Assembly: GCA_023412745.1 (NCBI GenBank)
Contig: JAEZBZ010000035.1
Coordinates: 1-17,853 of the forward strand
DNA from: Pseudomonadota bacterium
Lineage (GTDB): Bacteria; Pseudomonadota; Alphaproteobacteria; Rhizobiales; Hyphomicrobiaceae
DNA: 17,853 nt
Direction of reading: 5' to 3'
The translations under genes were made by a program, and so were the position numbers. The notes beneath the pieces were generated by a model. The model was not told the DNA's origin and did not search any database. It worked only from the letters and a program-made list of their open reading frames with translations. Shown piece after piece: positions 9,282 to 15,707 of the stretch. Numbering within the stretch: the first letter of the stretch is position 1; each line of letters opens with the position of its first letter.

Positions 9282-9452
9282 AGTGTCCCCCGAATGCCGA
9301 CTCGATCACAGATTGCAAATTTAAACCTTTGCCAATACTCGAAACAGCTTTTAGCAGCGGTTTTTGCGCCTATATCGTAAAGGTACGCTCAGGCTTTCGC
9401 TGGCGACATAACTGGCGGCGGGCCCTAACGACACGTGACGCAGAGGCGCAGC
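9282..9452. promoter_or_regulatory. Divergent promoter region between purine permease and pentapeptide gene
   Basis: This 171-base non-coding gap must hold promoters for both flanking genes. It is clearly more AT-rich around 9310-9375. An imperfect palindrome at 9313-9337 reads ATTGCAAA, then TTTAAACC, then TTTGCCAAT, and could be an operator. On the minus strand TTGGCA (9337-9332) resembles a -35 box, but I cannot find a convincing -10 at the right distance. On the plus strand TATATC near 9371 is a possible -10. No riboswitch fold was recognised. Confidence 0.3.
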
Positions 9453-10145
9453 ATGATGCCTTATCGACGGTGGGTCTTCGCAGGCTGGGCTTTGGTCGGC
9501 ATCATAATGGCGGCGTCTCCGGCCTTGGCCGGTTGCCGTGATCGCGCCGCCGCGGGGGTATCTTGGACCGACTGCGATAAGTCGAGCATTATGCTGGCGC
9601 GGGAGAACCTGACCGGCGCCGAGCTGGCGAAAACCGACTTCAGCGGGACCAATTTGACCGGGGCTAATCTCGCCCGGGCCGATCTCACCAAGGCCAATCT
9701 GACATATACGACCCTAAAAGGCGCCGACCTGAGCGGCGCAACGCTGGCAAACGTGATTGGGGTCAGGACCCGCCTCGGTGGTGCGCGCCTCATCGGTGCC
9801 AAGCTGACCAAGGCGGAGTTTCTGCGCGCCGCGATGGAAGACGCGGATCTGACCAATGCCGATTTGTCGTCCGCCCAGCTCATCCGGGTCGATCTGCGCA
9901 ATGCCAATATGGCCGGTGCAAATCTTAACTACGCCAATCTGGCACGCGCCGACTTGCGTGGCGCCAAAGTCAATGGGGCAGATTTCTCGACCGCATATAT
10001 GCTGCGGACGCGTATTGAAGGTGTTGATCTCAGTGGCGCCAAAGGCTTGCGCCAGGAACAGCTCGATCATGCCTGCGGAGACAATGCCACGAAATTATCT
10101 CCCGGGCTGAAGGTTCCTGAGAATTGGCCATGTGTAATGGAATAA
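9453..10145 (+). CDS. Secreted pentapeptide repeat-containing protein
   Basis: The protein (230 residues from the ATG at 9453) has a signal peptide ending ...AASPALAGC. Residues of about 50-205 form a right-handed quadrilateral beta-helix of some 30 tandem A(D/N)LxX pentapeptides (for example NLTGANLARADLTKANL). It ends with a cap-like segment containing HACGD and NWPC. The start at 9453 is preferred over the upstream GTG (9435) because GAGG at 9443-9446 sits six bases before it and the signal peptide then begins correctly. C28 lies in a lipobox-like LAGC, but C41 and two C-terminal cysteines suggest disulfides instead, so lipoprotein versus soluble periplasmic protein is open. The function of this family is generally unknown; nothing links it to gyrase-protecting Qnr proteins. 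Confidence 0.88.
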   Translation: MMPYRRWVFAGWALVGIIMAASPALAGCRDRAAAGVSWTDCDKSSIMLARENLTGAELAKTDFSGTNLTGANLARADLTKANLTYTTLKGADLSGATLANVIGVRTRLGGARLIGAKLTKAEFLRAAMEDADLTNADLSSAQLIRVDLRNANMAGANLNYANLARADLRGAKVNGADFSTAYMLRTRIEGVDLSGAKGLRQEQLDHACGDNATKLSPGLKVPENWPCVME

Positions 10146-10239
10146 GACGGGATATATGCGTCGGTCCTGTTTTGTAGGCCGGGAATGCGGATAAGCCCTT
10201 TATTTATTCAACGTGATCCTTTAAATCGCAGGTTCTGTA

Positions 10240-10269
10240 TTGGCGTCTGGCTTTGATCCTCGCCATAAC
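10240..10269 (+). promoter_or_regulatory. Possible promoter of the H-NS family gene
   Basis: TTGGCG (10240-10245) and CATAAC (10264-10269) are 18 bases apart, each matching four of six bases of the housekeeping consensus. A transcript from here would have a leader of about 30 bases before the ATG at 10307. The rest of the 161-base gap after the pentapeptide gene is AT-rich (TTTATTTATT at 10199-10208) but shows no clear terminator. Confidence 0.25.
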
Positions 10270-10306
10270 GCAATCCCATTGAACAAAGCGAAAGGACGGC
10301 AGGCGA

Positions 10307-10633
10307 ATGGCCAGCGTAAATGTGGATAAGATGTCGCTTAAGGAGCTTCTGGACCTGGAGGCGAAGCTTGAAAAGGCTATCGCAGCCGCGCGCGATCGTG
10401 AACGCAGCGAAGTCAAACAGAAGATCGAAGCGATTGTCCAGAACGCCGGTTTTTCCCTCGGTGAATTGTTCAGCAGCGGCCGCGCCAACCTGACCAAGGG
10501 CAAGACCGTGGCGGCCAAATACATTAATCCCGACAACAAGTCCGAGACTTGGAGCGGCCGCGGCCGCAAGCCTCGCTGGCTGACGGCGAAGCTCGACAAG
10601 GGCGGCAAACTGGAAGACTTCTCTGTCCGCTAA
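10307..10633 (+). CDS. H-NS family nucleoid-associated protein (HvrA-like)
   Basis: This 108-residue protein is of the H-NS histone family, a small DNA-binding protein that oligomerises and silences or bends AT-rich DNA. Residues 8-48 form a charged helical or coiled-coil oligomerisation region (MSLKELLDLEAKLEKAIAAA). The C-terminal DNA-binding core carries the signature TWSGRGRKPRWL (81-92), preceded by KYINPDNKSE. The arginine-containing GRGRKP loop is the minor-groove hook. Length is typical for alphaproteobacterial members. The ribosome site is weak: AAAGGA lies ten bases before the ATG. It is a single gene with its own downstream hairpin. Its targets cannot be inferred, although the AT-rich intergenic stretches at about 10200 and 10800 are natural candidates for autoregulation. 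Confidence 0.92.
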   Translation: MASVNVDKMSLKELLDLEAKLEKAIAAARDRERSEVKQKIEAIVQNAGFSLGELFSSGRANLTKGKTVAAKYINPDNKSETWSGRGRKPRWLTAKLDKGGKLEDFSVR

Positions 10634-10643
10634 GGACGCGAAC

Positions 10644-10669
10644 GTCGGACGGGGGCGTCCCCGTCCGAC
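10644..10669 (+). terminator. Perfect 11-bp hairpin, terminator of the H-NS family gene
   Basis: GTCGGACGGGG (10644-10654) and CCCCGTCCGAC (10659-10669) pair perfectly around a GCGT loop, starting 11 bases after the stop codon. The tail (ATTGTC) is only mildly T-rich. Position and stem strength support a terminator or 3'-end stabiliser. Confidence 0.7.
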
Positions 10670-10760
10670 ATTGTCTGCGAGCCACGGTTCGCAAGGCGTG
10701 GGCCAGACGGCATACCTCGAGGTCAGAGTTGTTCCGCGGTGATCGGCGTGATCCCGAACG

Positions 10761-10790
10761 GAGCGGTAGATTATTGTCCCGCTCTAATCT
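10761..10790 (+). other. Two interleaved inverted repeats in the AT-rich gap
   Basis: GAGCGG (10761-10766) pairs with CCGCTC (10779-10784), and AGATTA (10768-10773) pairs with TAATCT (10785-10790). The two stems interleave, so they cannot both form as simple hairpins. The block is followed by a T-rich stretch (TCTTTTGTGCTTTTC). It lies in the 314-base gene-free gap 10634-10947, where I see no credible coding region. It may be a second terminator-like element or an alternative-fold RNA. Confidence 0.3.
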
Positions 10791-10823
10791 TTTGTGCTTT
10801 TCATAAATATTATCTAACAGCTA

Positions 10824-10848
10824 AAATCTGGATTGGGCTGCCAGATTT
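10824..10848 (-). terminator. Possible terminator of the cca operon
   Basis: AAATCTGG (10824-10831) and CCAGATTT (10841-10848) are a perfect 8-base inverted repeat with a 9-base loop. Read on the minus strand, the stem ends in TTT and continues T-A-G, giving a short U-tract. It lies 100 bases beyond the stop of the CCA-adding enzyme, the last gene of the minus-strand operon. Confidence 0.4.
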
Positions 10849-10947
10849 ATTGCGCGATTTGCTGTTGGTTAGCAGGTGTCAGCCGTGCGATTATTGCGTA
10901 TTGGTCCAGAACTCGCTGTCGGAACGGGCTTTCTGAAGTTTGGCGCG

Positions 10948-12189
10948 TCAAGAGGCGTCGATTTTCTCCAAGAGATCCGCGCGCGGGATCGAAAAGTCGG
11001 ACGCGATCCAGAGATCTTCGAGCGCGCGCAGGGTCGTGCCGACTTGCGGCCCAGCCGGGACGCCGGCAGCGAGGACATCGGCCCCCGTCAGCGGAAACTT
11101 CGGCGCTTGCCATCGATCAGGAAGGGTCACCAGCGCTGCGCCTGGGGCATGTTCGGGTTCGAAATCCGACTGAGCCCACCCGAGCAGTACGAGATCGCGG
11201 TATTTTTCCGGACCTAGCCGATAGAGCCAAACCTTGGCGGCTCCCTCGTCAAGGCCAGGGCGCAGCTTTGGCGGCGCGGCGGCTGCCAGCGCCAGCACCG
11301 CGAATTCTGCTGTCGACAGACGCAGGCGGTCGCGCAGCCGCTCCGCATCTTCCGGGATGGCGATGCTGAGCGCGGCCAGGCGCAAGGTCGCGTTTGGGGG
11401 AGAGCCGAGCGTCGCCTGGATCGCTGCCAGCCGGCGCATCCGTTCCACGCGCGGCGCCACCGGCAGAACGGCGGTGAGAATGCCGAAATCGCGCATGACG
11501 CCGATGATCTCGGGACCGCGCCGTGCCGCCAGCAGCCGGGTCAGTTCTTGATGGATGCGCTCGCTCGACAACCGGGCAAGGCCGTCGCGCTGGCGTACGG
11601 TGGCCGCGAGGCCCGGTCCGTCCGGTTCGCCCGCCGCGTAAACGGCAGTCATCCGGAAGAAGCGCAGGATTCTTAGATAATCCTCGCGAATACGTTCGTC
11701 TGCGTCGCCGATGAAACGGACTCGGCGCGCCTGCAGGTCCGCATAACCCTGCAGAGGGTCATGTACCGTGCCGCTGGCGTCGCAGTACAGCGCGTTCATC
11801 GTGAAGTCGCGGCGTCGCGCGTCGGCCGCCCAGTCATCGGTGAACGCGACGGTGGCATGCCGCCCGAAGCTCTCCACGTCCTCGCGCAGGGTGGTGATTT
11901 CGTAGGGCACATGATCCGCGATCAGCGTGACCGTGCCGTGCGCGACACCCGTCGGGATCGCCTTCAGGCCAGCATTAGCCGCCAGCCGCATAACCTGTTC
12001 AGGCGGCGCTGGTGTCGACAGATCGACGTCGGTGACGGGCAGGCCGAGAAGCGCATTGCGCACGACGCCGCCGACCGCGCGGACCTCGACGCCCGCAGCC
12101 TTGAATGCGTTAAAAATAGCTTGCGTCTCGCGGCGCGTCAGCCACTCCGCGTCACTCAGGTCTGGCGGCGAAGCGCTGCCCGGCGCCAT
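10948..12189 (-). CDS. cca: CCA tRNA nucleotidyltransferase
   Basis: This 413-residue class II nucleotidyltransferase adds or repairs the 3'-terminal CCA of tRNAs, which is needed for aminoacylation. The catalytic head shows VGGVVRNALLG (39-49, nucleotide-gripping loop) and the metal-binding carboxylates D54 and D56 in TDVDLST. The ARRRDFTMNALY motif (124-135) is followed by the head-neck helix region (RIREDYLRILRFFRM). The C-terminal body is alpha-helical as in the family. The ATG is preceded by AAGGA nine bases upstream, and only 12 bases separate it from the stop of the DUF6111 gene, so it is the third gene of a CoA pyrophosphatase / DUF6111 / cca operon. In species lacking encoded CCA ends this enzyme is essential; whether tRNA genes here encode CCA cannot be seen. 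Confidence 0.95.
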   Translation of the reverse strand: MAPGSASPPDLSDAEWLTRRETQAIFNAFKAAGVEVRAVGGVVRNALLGLPVTDVDLSTPAPPEQVMRLAANAGLKAIPTGVAHGTVTLIADHVPYEITTLREDVESFGRHATVAFTDDWAADARRRDFTMNALYCDASGTVHDPLQGYADLQARRVRFIGDADERIREDYLRILRFFRMTAVYAAGEPDGPGLAATVRQRDGLARLSSERIHQELTRLLAARRGPEIIGVMRDFGILTAVLPVAPRVERMRRLAAIQATLGSPPNATLRLAALSIAIPEDAERLRDRLRLSTAEFAVLALAAAAPPKLRPGLDEGAAKVWLYRLGPEKYRDLVLLGWAQSDFEPEHAPGAALVTLPDRWQAPKFPLTGADVLAAGVPAGPQVGTTLRALEDLWIASDFSIPRADLLEKIDAS

Positions 12190-12201
12190 GTGCGAGCGTC
12201 C

Positions 12202-12474
12202 TTACTTGATTTCGCCCGGTTGGATCTTGCCATCGCGGAACACCGGCGGCTGATAGGTTTGGCCGGGCTTGCCACCTGATGTCGAGCCAAAGATGACGAG
12301 CGTGATCACGACGAGGGCCGCGCCGGCCGCGACCAGCCAGACAATTGGCGCATCATCCAGCAGTTTGACTTCCCCCTCGCCGCCGTCCATGCGATGGCGC
12401 AGATAGACGAAGGCGACGTAGAGAATAGTCGGCAGCAAGAACAAAAGCATGTTCTCGATGATAATTCGGATCAT
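12202..12474 (-). CDS. DUF6111 family small membrane protein
   Basis: This 90-residue protein starts MIRIIIENMLLFLLPTILY and has two membrane helices (about 4-23 and 45-62). A short acidic, charged linker lies between them and a Gly/Pro/Lys-rich tail follows (GKPGQTYQPP). This pattern fits the DUF6111 family, whose function is unknown and which is typically found between Nudix and CCA-transferase genes in alphaproteobacteria. Its ATG overlaps the stop of the CoA pyrophosphatase gene by four bases (12471-12474), and its stop lies in the ribosome-binding region of cca. Translation of the three is therefore probably coupled. No enzymatic motif is visible. Confidence 0.85.
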   Translation of the reverse strand: MIRIIIENMLLFLLPTILYVAFVYLRHRMDGGEGEVKLLDDAPIVWLVAAGAALVVITLVIFGSTSGGKPGQTYQPPVFRDGKIQPGEIK

Positions 12475-13151
12475 TCAGCCGACATCCTCTCGTGCAGATT
12501 CTTAATGATGCCCGCGGTTGCCCCCCAGATATAGCGATCCCCGAACGGCATTGCATAATGATGACGCTGCCGGCCGCCCTTCCACTCGCGCGTATGCTTG
12601 TGGTGGTTGGCTTTATCCATCAGGAAAGCGAGCGGCACTTCAAACGTATCGGCAACCTCGGATGGGTCCGGCGTCAGCACGAAGTGCGGATCGATCAGCG
12701 CGACCAGCGGCATGATGTGAAACCCGGTGCCGGAGCGATAGCTATCCAGATAGCCGAGCGGCTCCACGTACTTCGCTTCGAGGCCGACCTCTTCGTAAGC
12801 CTCGCGCAGCGCGGCGGCGGTCGGGCCAGAGTCCGTACCTTCGACCTTGCCGCCGGGAAAGGCGATCTGCCCGGCATGGGTCGGCAATCGCTCCGCGCGC
12901 ACGGTCAACAGCACGCTCAGGTATTCGCGGGCAATGATTGGCACCAGTACGGCCGCCGGCCGCGGTGGGTCCATGAGCGACAGATCGATCAAAAACTCCG
13001 GATTGAGGTCGAAGTCGCTGCGGCCCCAGCTTCGCCCGGTGCGTGGATCGAAAATGGCCTCGCTCGGCGTTTCCGACAGGTGCGCATGCGCATACTGCCG
13101 GAACTCGGCGGCGGTCAATTCGGGCAGGTGGCGGGTGGTCATGCTGGGCAT
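12471..13151 (-). CDS. CoA pyrophosphatase (Nudix hydrolase, NudL-like)
   Basis: This 226-residue Nudix hydrolase is of the CoA pyrophosphatase type, which cleaves coenzyme A and its thioesters into 3',5'-ADP and phosphopantetheine. The CoA-specific motif appears as LLTVRAERLPTHAGQIAFPGG (81-101). It runs into the Nudix helix ending REAYEEVGL (116-124), where E117, E120 and E121 bind magnesium. The spacing before this helix matches E. coli NudL as I remember it rather than the textbook Nudix box, so the enzyme looks intact. The C-terminal IWGATAGIIKNL is also typical. The ATG at 13151 is used, but a second ATG at 13142 is possible, and neither has a strong ribosome site. It is the first gene of the DUF6111/cca operon. 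Confidence 0.9.
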   Translation of the reverse strand: MPSMTTRHLPELTAAEFRQYAHAHLSETPSEAIFDPRTGRSWGRSDFDLNPEFLIDLSLMDPPRPAAVLVPIIAREYLSVLLTVRAERLPTHAGQIAFPGGKVEGTDSGPTAAALREAYEEVGLEAKYVEPLGYLDSYRSGTGFHIMPLVALIDPHFVLTPDPSEVADTFEVPLAFLMDKANHHKHTREWKGGRQRHHYAMPFGDRYIWGATAGIIKNLHERMSAE

Positions 13152-13195
13152 GGCCGCAACATGGCCTTTCGCCGGACATAGTGCAACAAAGGAAC

Positions 13196-13225
13196 CATGC
13201 CGGCGGATGATACTCCGCCGGCATG
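13196..13225 (-). terminator. Rho-independent terminator of the EF-G-like gene
   Basis: CATGCCGGCGGA (13196-13207) and TCCGCCGGCATG (13214-13225) form a perfect 12-base stem with a six-base loop, 10 bases after the stop codon of the EF-G-like gene. On the minus strand it is followed by GTTCCTTTGTTG, a fair U-rich tail. It separates the GTPase transcript from the CoA pyrophosphatase operon, which must therefore start its own transcript within 13152-13195 or rely on read-through. Confidence 0.8.
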
Positions 13226-13235
13226 TATTGATCTG

Positions 13236-15284
13236 CTACTCTGCCGCAGCCCTGTGACTCGCCAGAACCTGATCGGCAAGCCGCCCGGTGATCTCGGTCA
13301 GGTGATCGAACTTCGCTGTGAACGTGCCGACACCCGCGGTGACCGAGCGCAGTTCAACGATCAGGTCGTCCATCTCGGATTCGGGAATGTGCGCCTGGAC
13401 GACATCCCAGCCCGGCCACCCCGGCCGGCTGTCGAAGCCGAGGATCTGGCCCCTGCGCTGCGGGATGATGCCGTTGATCTTCGCGGTTGCCTCCGAGGGG
13501 ACCGCGATATCGACCGACATGACGGGTTCGAGCAGCACCGGATTGCATTGCGGCATGCCCTCGGCCATGCCGATGCGTCCGGCCTGGCGGAACGCCATGT
13601 CCGAGGAGTCGACCGTGTGGAAACTGCCGTCGGTCAGCGTGACGGCGATGTCCACGACCGGAAAGCCGAGCGGCCCCTGCTTGAGATAATCCTCGACACC
13701 GATTTCGACCGACGGAATGAACTGCCGGGGCACCACGCCGCCAGTGATGGTCTCGGAGAACTGGAACCCAGAACCGCGCGGCAGCGGTGCGATATCGATC
13801 ACTACGTCACCGAACTGGCCATGGCCGCCGGATTGCTTCTTGTGCCGGCCACGGACGGTCGCGCTTTTGCGGATAGTTTCCTTATAGGGAACCTGCCGCC
13901 GTTGCTTTTCGACGGTGACGCCGTATTTCCGATTGAGGCGTTCCAGCGCGACCCGCAGATGCATCTCGCCCTGGCCCAGCAGCAAGAGCTGATGCGTATC
14001 GGCGTTGTGCTCGACCGAGAGTGAGCTGTCTTCCTCGATCAGCTTGGCCAGCGCTGCCGACAGTTTGACCTCGTCCTTGCGATCCTTCAGCGCCAGGGCG
14101 ATGCCATAGACGGGTTTGGGTGACGCCGGCGTTTCGAGCTGCTTGATCGGCGCCTTTTCGGTGGTGATCGTGTCGCTGGTCTTGATGTGTTCGAGACGGC
14201 CGAGCGCGACGGTGTCTCCTTCTTTGACGCCAGACCGCTTCCTGGTTTCCTGGCCATTCATGCTGAACTGGCCTGCTATGCGATCCTCGCCGCCCGGGCC
14301 GGTGACGGTCGCGTTGTCCGGCAATTCGCCGGCCAGCACGCGGGTCACCGACAGCTTGCCACCGTGTGGCGTGTAGTAGGTTTTCAGCACGTAACCGGCC
14401 GAGTGCGCGCCATCAAGGCCGAGCCGCTTGCGCGTTGCGCTGACGAACGGGGCGTCATGGCGCAGTGCCTTCAGTAGCCGGACGATGCCGTTGCCGCGTT
14501 CGGCACAGCCTAGCAGCACCGGGCAAATGAGACCGTCGCGCAGCTCCTTCGACAGATCGTCGAACACGCGGTCGCGCGGTGGCTGCATGTCGGAGAGAAG
14601 CTGTTCCATCAGCTCGTCGTCGTAGTCGGCGAGCTGCTCCAGCATGTGGAAGCGCGCCTCCTGCTCGCGTTCGAGCACGCCCTGCGGCAGCTCGATCACT
14701 TCCGATGGCGCGTGCTCGCGGTAGACGAAGGCGCGCTCCAGCGCCAGATCGACGAAGCCGGTGGCAATGCCGTTCTCCCAGATCGGGATCTGGCGCAGGA
14801 CGAGCGGCTTGGTGCTGGCTGGCTGCAATAACGGCAGGATATCGCGCACGCCCGTGTTGAACGTGTCGATCTTATTGAGGAACAGCATGTGCGGAATGCC
14901 GCGATCCTCAAGTTGCTTGAGGATGAGTTGCAAGGCAGGCACGCGCTTAGCATCTGGCTCGCAAACCACGACGGCGAGGTCGCAAGCTGTCAGCGCGGCA
15001 GCGCTTTCGGACTGGAACTCAACTGATCCTGGGCAGTCGATGAACGTGAAATGGTCGCCCAGATAGTCCAGGTCGGCGACATTGAGCTCGGTGCTCATGC
15101 CATGCGCGCGCGCCTCCGGACTGGCGTCACCGACAGTCGAGCCCTCGGATGTGCGGCCCTGCCGGGTGATGGTGCCGCTGCGCGCGAGGATGGCTTCGAG
15201 AAGGGTAGTCTTGCCGCTGAGGAAAGGTCCGACCAGTGCGATGCACCGGGCGGAGCGGCCGTTGGTATCGGCAGTTTGCCCCAT
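13236..15284 (-). CDS. EF-G-like translational GTPase (EF-G paralogue)
   Basis: This 682-residue protein has the full elongation factor G architecture. The G domain has GPFLSGKT (19-26), a DxPG motif as DCPG (83-86) and NKID (137-140). It is followed by a beta-barrel domain II, domain III (LSAALAKLIEEDSSL), domain IV (HKKQSGGHGQFGDV) and a C-terminal domain V. The position of the catalytic histidine of canonical EF-G (DTPGH) is serine here (S87), and switch I reads HGMST rather than RGITI, as in the EF-G-like paralogue group of unknown role. The ATG at 15284 is chosen because AGGAGG lies six bases before it; the frame continues 36 codons further upstream without a ribosome site. It is a single gene ended by a terminator. 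It may be a ribosome-associated factor that does not do ordinary translocation. Confidence 0.9.
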   Translation of the reverse strand: MGQTADTNGRSARCIALVGPFLSGKTTLLEAILARSGTITRQGRTSEGSTVGDASPEARAHGMSTELNVADLDYLGDHFTFIDCPGSVEFQSESAAALTACDLAVVVCEPDAKRVPALQLILKQLEDRGIPHMLFLNKIDTFNTGVRDILPLLQPASTKPLVLRQIPIWENGIATGFVDLALERAFVYREHAPSEVIELPQGVLEREQEARFHMLEQLADYDDELMEQLLSDMQPPRDRVFDDLSKELRDGLICPVLLGCAERGNGIVRLLKALRHDAPFVSATRKRLGLDGAHSAGYVLKTYYTPHGGKLSVTRVLAGELPDNATVTGPGGEDRIAGQFSMNGQETRKRSGVKEGDTVALGRLEHIKTSDTITTEKAPIKQLETPASPKPVYGIALALKDRKDEVKLSAALAKLIEEDSSLSVEHNADTHQLLLLGQGEMHLRVALERLNRKYGVTVEKQRRQVPYKETIRKSATVRGRHKKQSGGHGQFGDVVIDIAPLPRGSGFQFSETITGGVVPRQFIPSVEIGVEDYLKQGPLGFPVVDIAVTLTDGSFHTVDSSDMAFRQAGRIGMAEGMPQCNPVLLEPVMSVDIAVPSEATAKINGIIPQRRGQILGFDSRPGWPGWDVVQAHIPESEMDDLIVELRSVTAGVGTFTAKFDHLTEITGRLADQVLASHRAAAE

Positions 15285-15290
15285 GAGCTT

Positions 15291-15338
15291 CCTCCTAATC
15301 CCAGGCGAAGCCGCGCTCACCGCGCGCCCCGCGCCTGG
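15291..15338 (-). promoter_or_regulatory. Ribosome binding site and leader hairpin of the EF-G-like gene
   Basis: The minus-strand AGGAGG (plus 15291-15296) is a perfect Shine-Dalgarno sequence and fixes the start at 15284. Four bases upstream of it, CCAGGCG (15301-15307) and CGCCTGG (15332-15338) form a 7-base stem enclosing a CGCG-rich loop (CCGCGCTCACCGCGCG). Such a hairpin next to the ribosome site could affect translation, but nothing shows that it does. Confidence 0.45.
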
Positions 15339-15608
15339 TCCAGAGGAGCGCGGCAGGATAACCATGTTCGCGCCGCGCGTTTCCAAGCGCAAGAGCGATT
15401 CGCATCACAGCGGCGATTGCGTGTTGTTGACTGCCGTCTCACTTTGAGGGTGTACAGGCCGACTTTGGGCCAGTCGCCGTTGTCTCGATGGTGGGATTGA
15501 CGTGGGGGCAAATCTATCCAGGGTGGCAGGCAGCCGATGCTCGCAGCGCAGCATTTCCGGATGCATTGCAAAAACTCTGTGATCAACCCAAGTAACGAAA
15601 AAATCATA
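15339..15608. other. Gene-free stretch upstream of the EF-G-like gene
   Basis: The non-coding region 15285-15707 is 423 bases long. In this part I see no credible protein: reading frames are short and the translations lack any pattern. The promoter of the EF-G-like gene must lie here, but no clear -35/-10 pair was found on the minus strand. Composition shifts to AT-rich from about 15565. A small inverted repeat, ATGCT (15537-15541) with AGCAT (15550-15554), is the only structure noticed. Confidence 0.4.
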
Positions 15609-15637
15609 TTGACGCGCGACAATAATGTCGCAACATA
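15609..15637 (+). promoter_or_regulatory. Possible housekeeping promoter with a palindrome in its spacer
   Basis: TTGACG (15609-15614) is followed after exactly 17 bases by AACATA (15632-15637), a fair -35 and a weak -10. The spacer holds a perfect inverted repeat GCGACA-ATAA-TGTCGC (15616-15631), the placement expected of a repressor site or of a MerR-type activator site, although the spacing is the normal 17 bases. It points toward the small gene at 15708. Confidence 0.35.
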
Positions 15638-15645
15638 ACCATGTT

Positions 15646-15671
15646 GGAACTATGATGGGCCAGACGGCGTT
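15646..15671 (+). promoter_or_regulatory. EcfG-type general-stress promoter
   Basis: GGAAC (15646-15650) is followed after 17 bases by CGTT (15668-15671) and a run of T. This matches the GGAAC-N16/17-CGTT promoter read by the alphaproteobacterial general stress sigma factor EcfG under PhyR/NepR control. The predicted transcript start, near 15678, leaves a leader of about 30 bases before the ATG at 15708. Confidence 0.55.
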
Positions 15672-15707
15672 TTTGCGGTGTTGATCGTCAAGCTAGAGGC
15701 GGGCGCC

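Noticed and set aside
8490..9380. Long plus-strand frame (296 codons) opposite the purine permease
   Set aside because: Its translation is a low-complexity, highly charged Asp/Arg/His-rich string, the expected antisense shadow of a hydrophobic transporter.
9639..10060. Repetitive DNA in the pentapeptide gene as a possible tandem repeat or CRISPR-like array
   Set aside because: The periodicity is that of the encoded five-residue repeats. The DNA units are diverged and have no spacers.
10739..10936. 65-codon plus-strand frame in the AT-rich gap after the H-NS gene
   Set aside because: No ribosome site, and its sequence overlaps three inverted repeats. The residue pattern is not protein-like.
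12777..12851. Nudix box of the CoA pyrophosphatase looks degenerate, with Ser where the textbook motif has Glu
   Set aside because: E. coli NudL, as I recall its sequence, has the same offset and substitution, so this is normal for the CoA pyrophosphatase subfamily.
13139..13162. Seven-codon leader ORF (MLRPCPA) on the minus strand ending in ATGA at a possible start of the CoA pyrophosphatase
   Set aside because: The AAAGG before it is only two bases from its ATG, too close to serve, and such short ORFs are common by chance.
15285..15392. 36-residue N-terminal extension of the EF-G-like protein
   Set aside because: The perfect AGGAGG six bases before the ATG at 15284 and the normal position of the G1 motif favour the shorter protein.
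15317..15622. Minus-strand 101-codon open frame upstream of the EF-G-like gene
   Set aside because: The translation is a cysteine/arginine-rich mix with no ribosome site and no family resemblance, typical of a spurious frame in GC-rich DNA.
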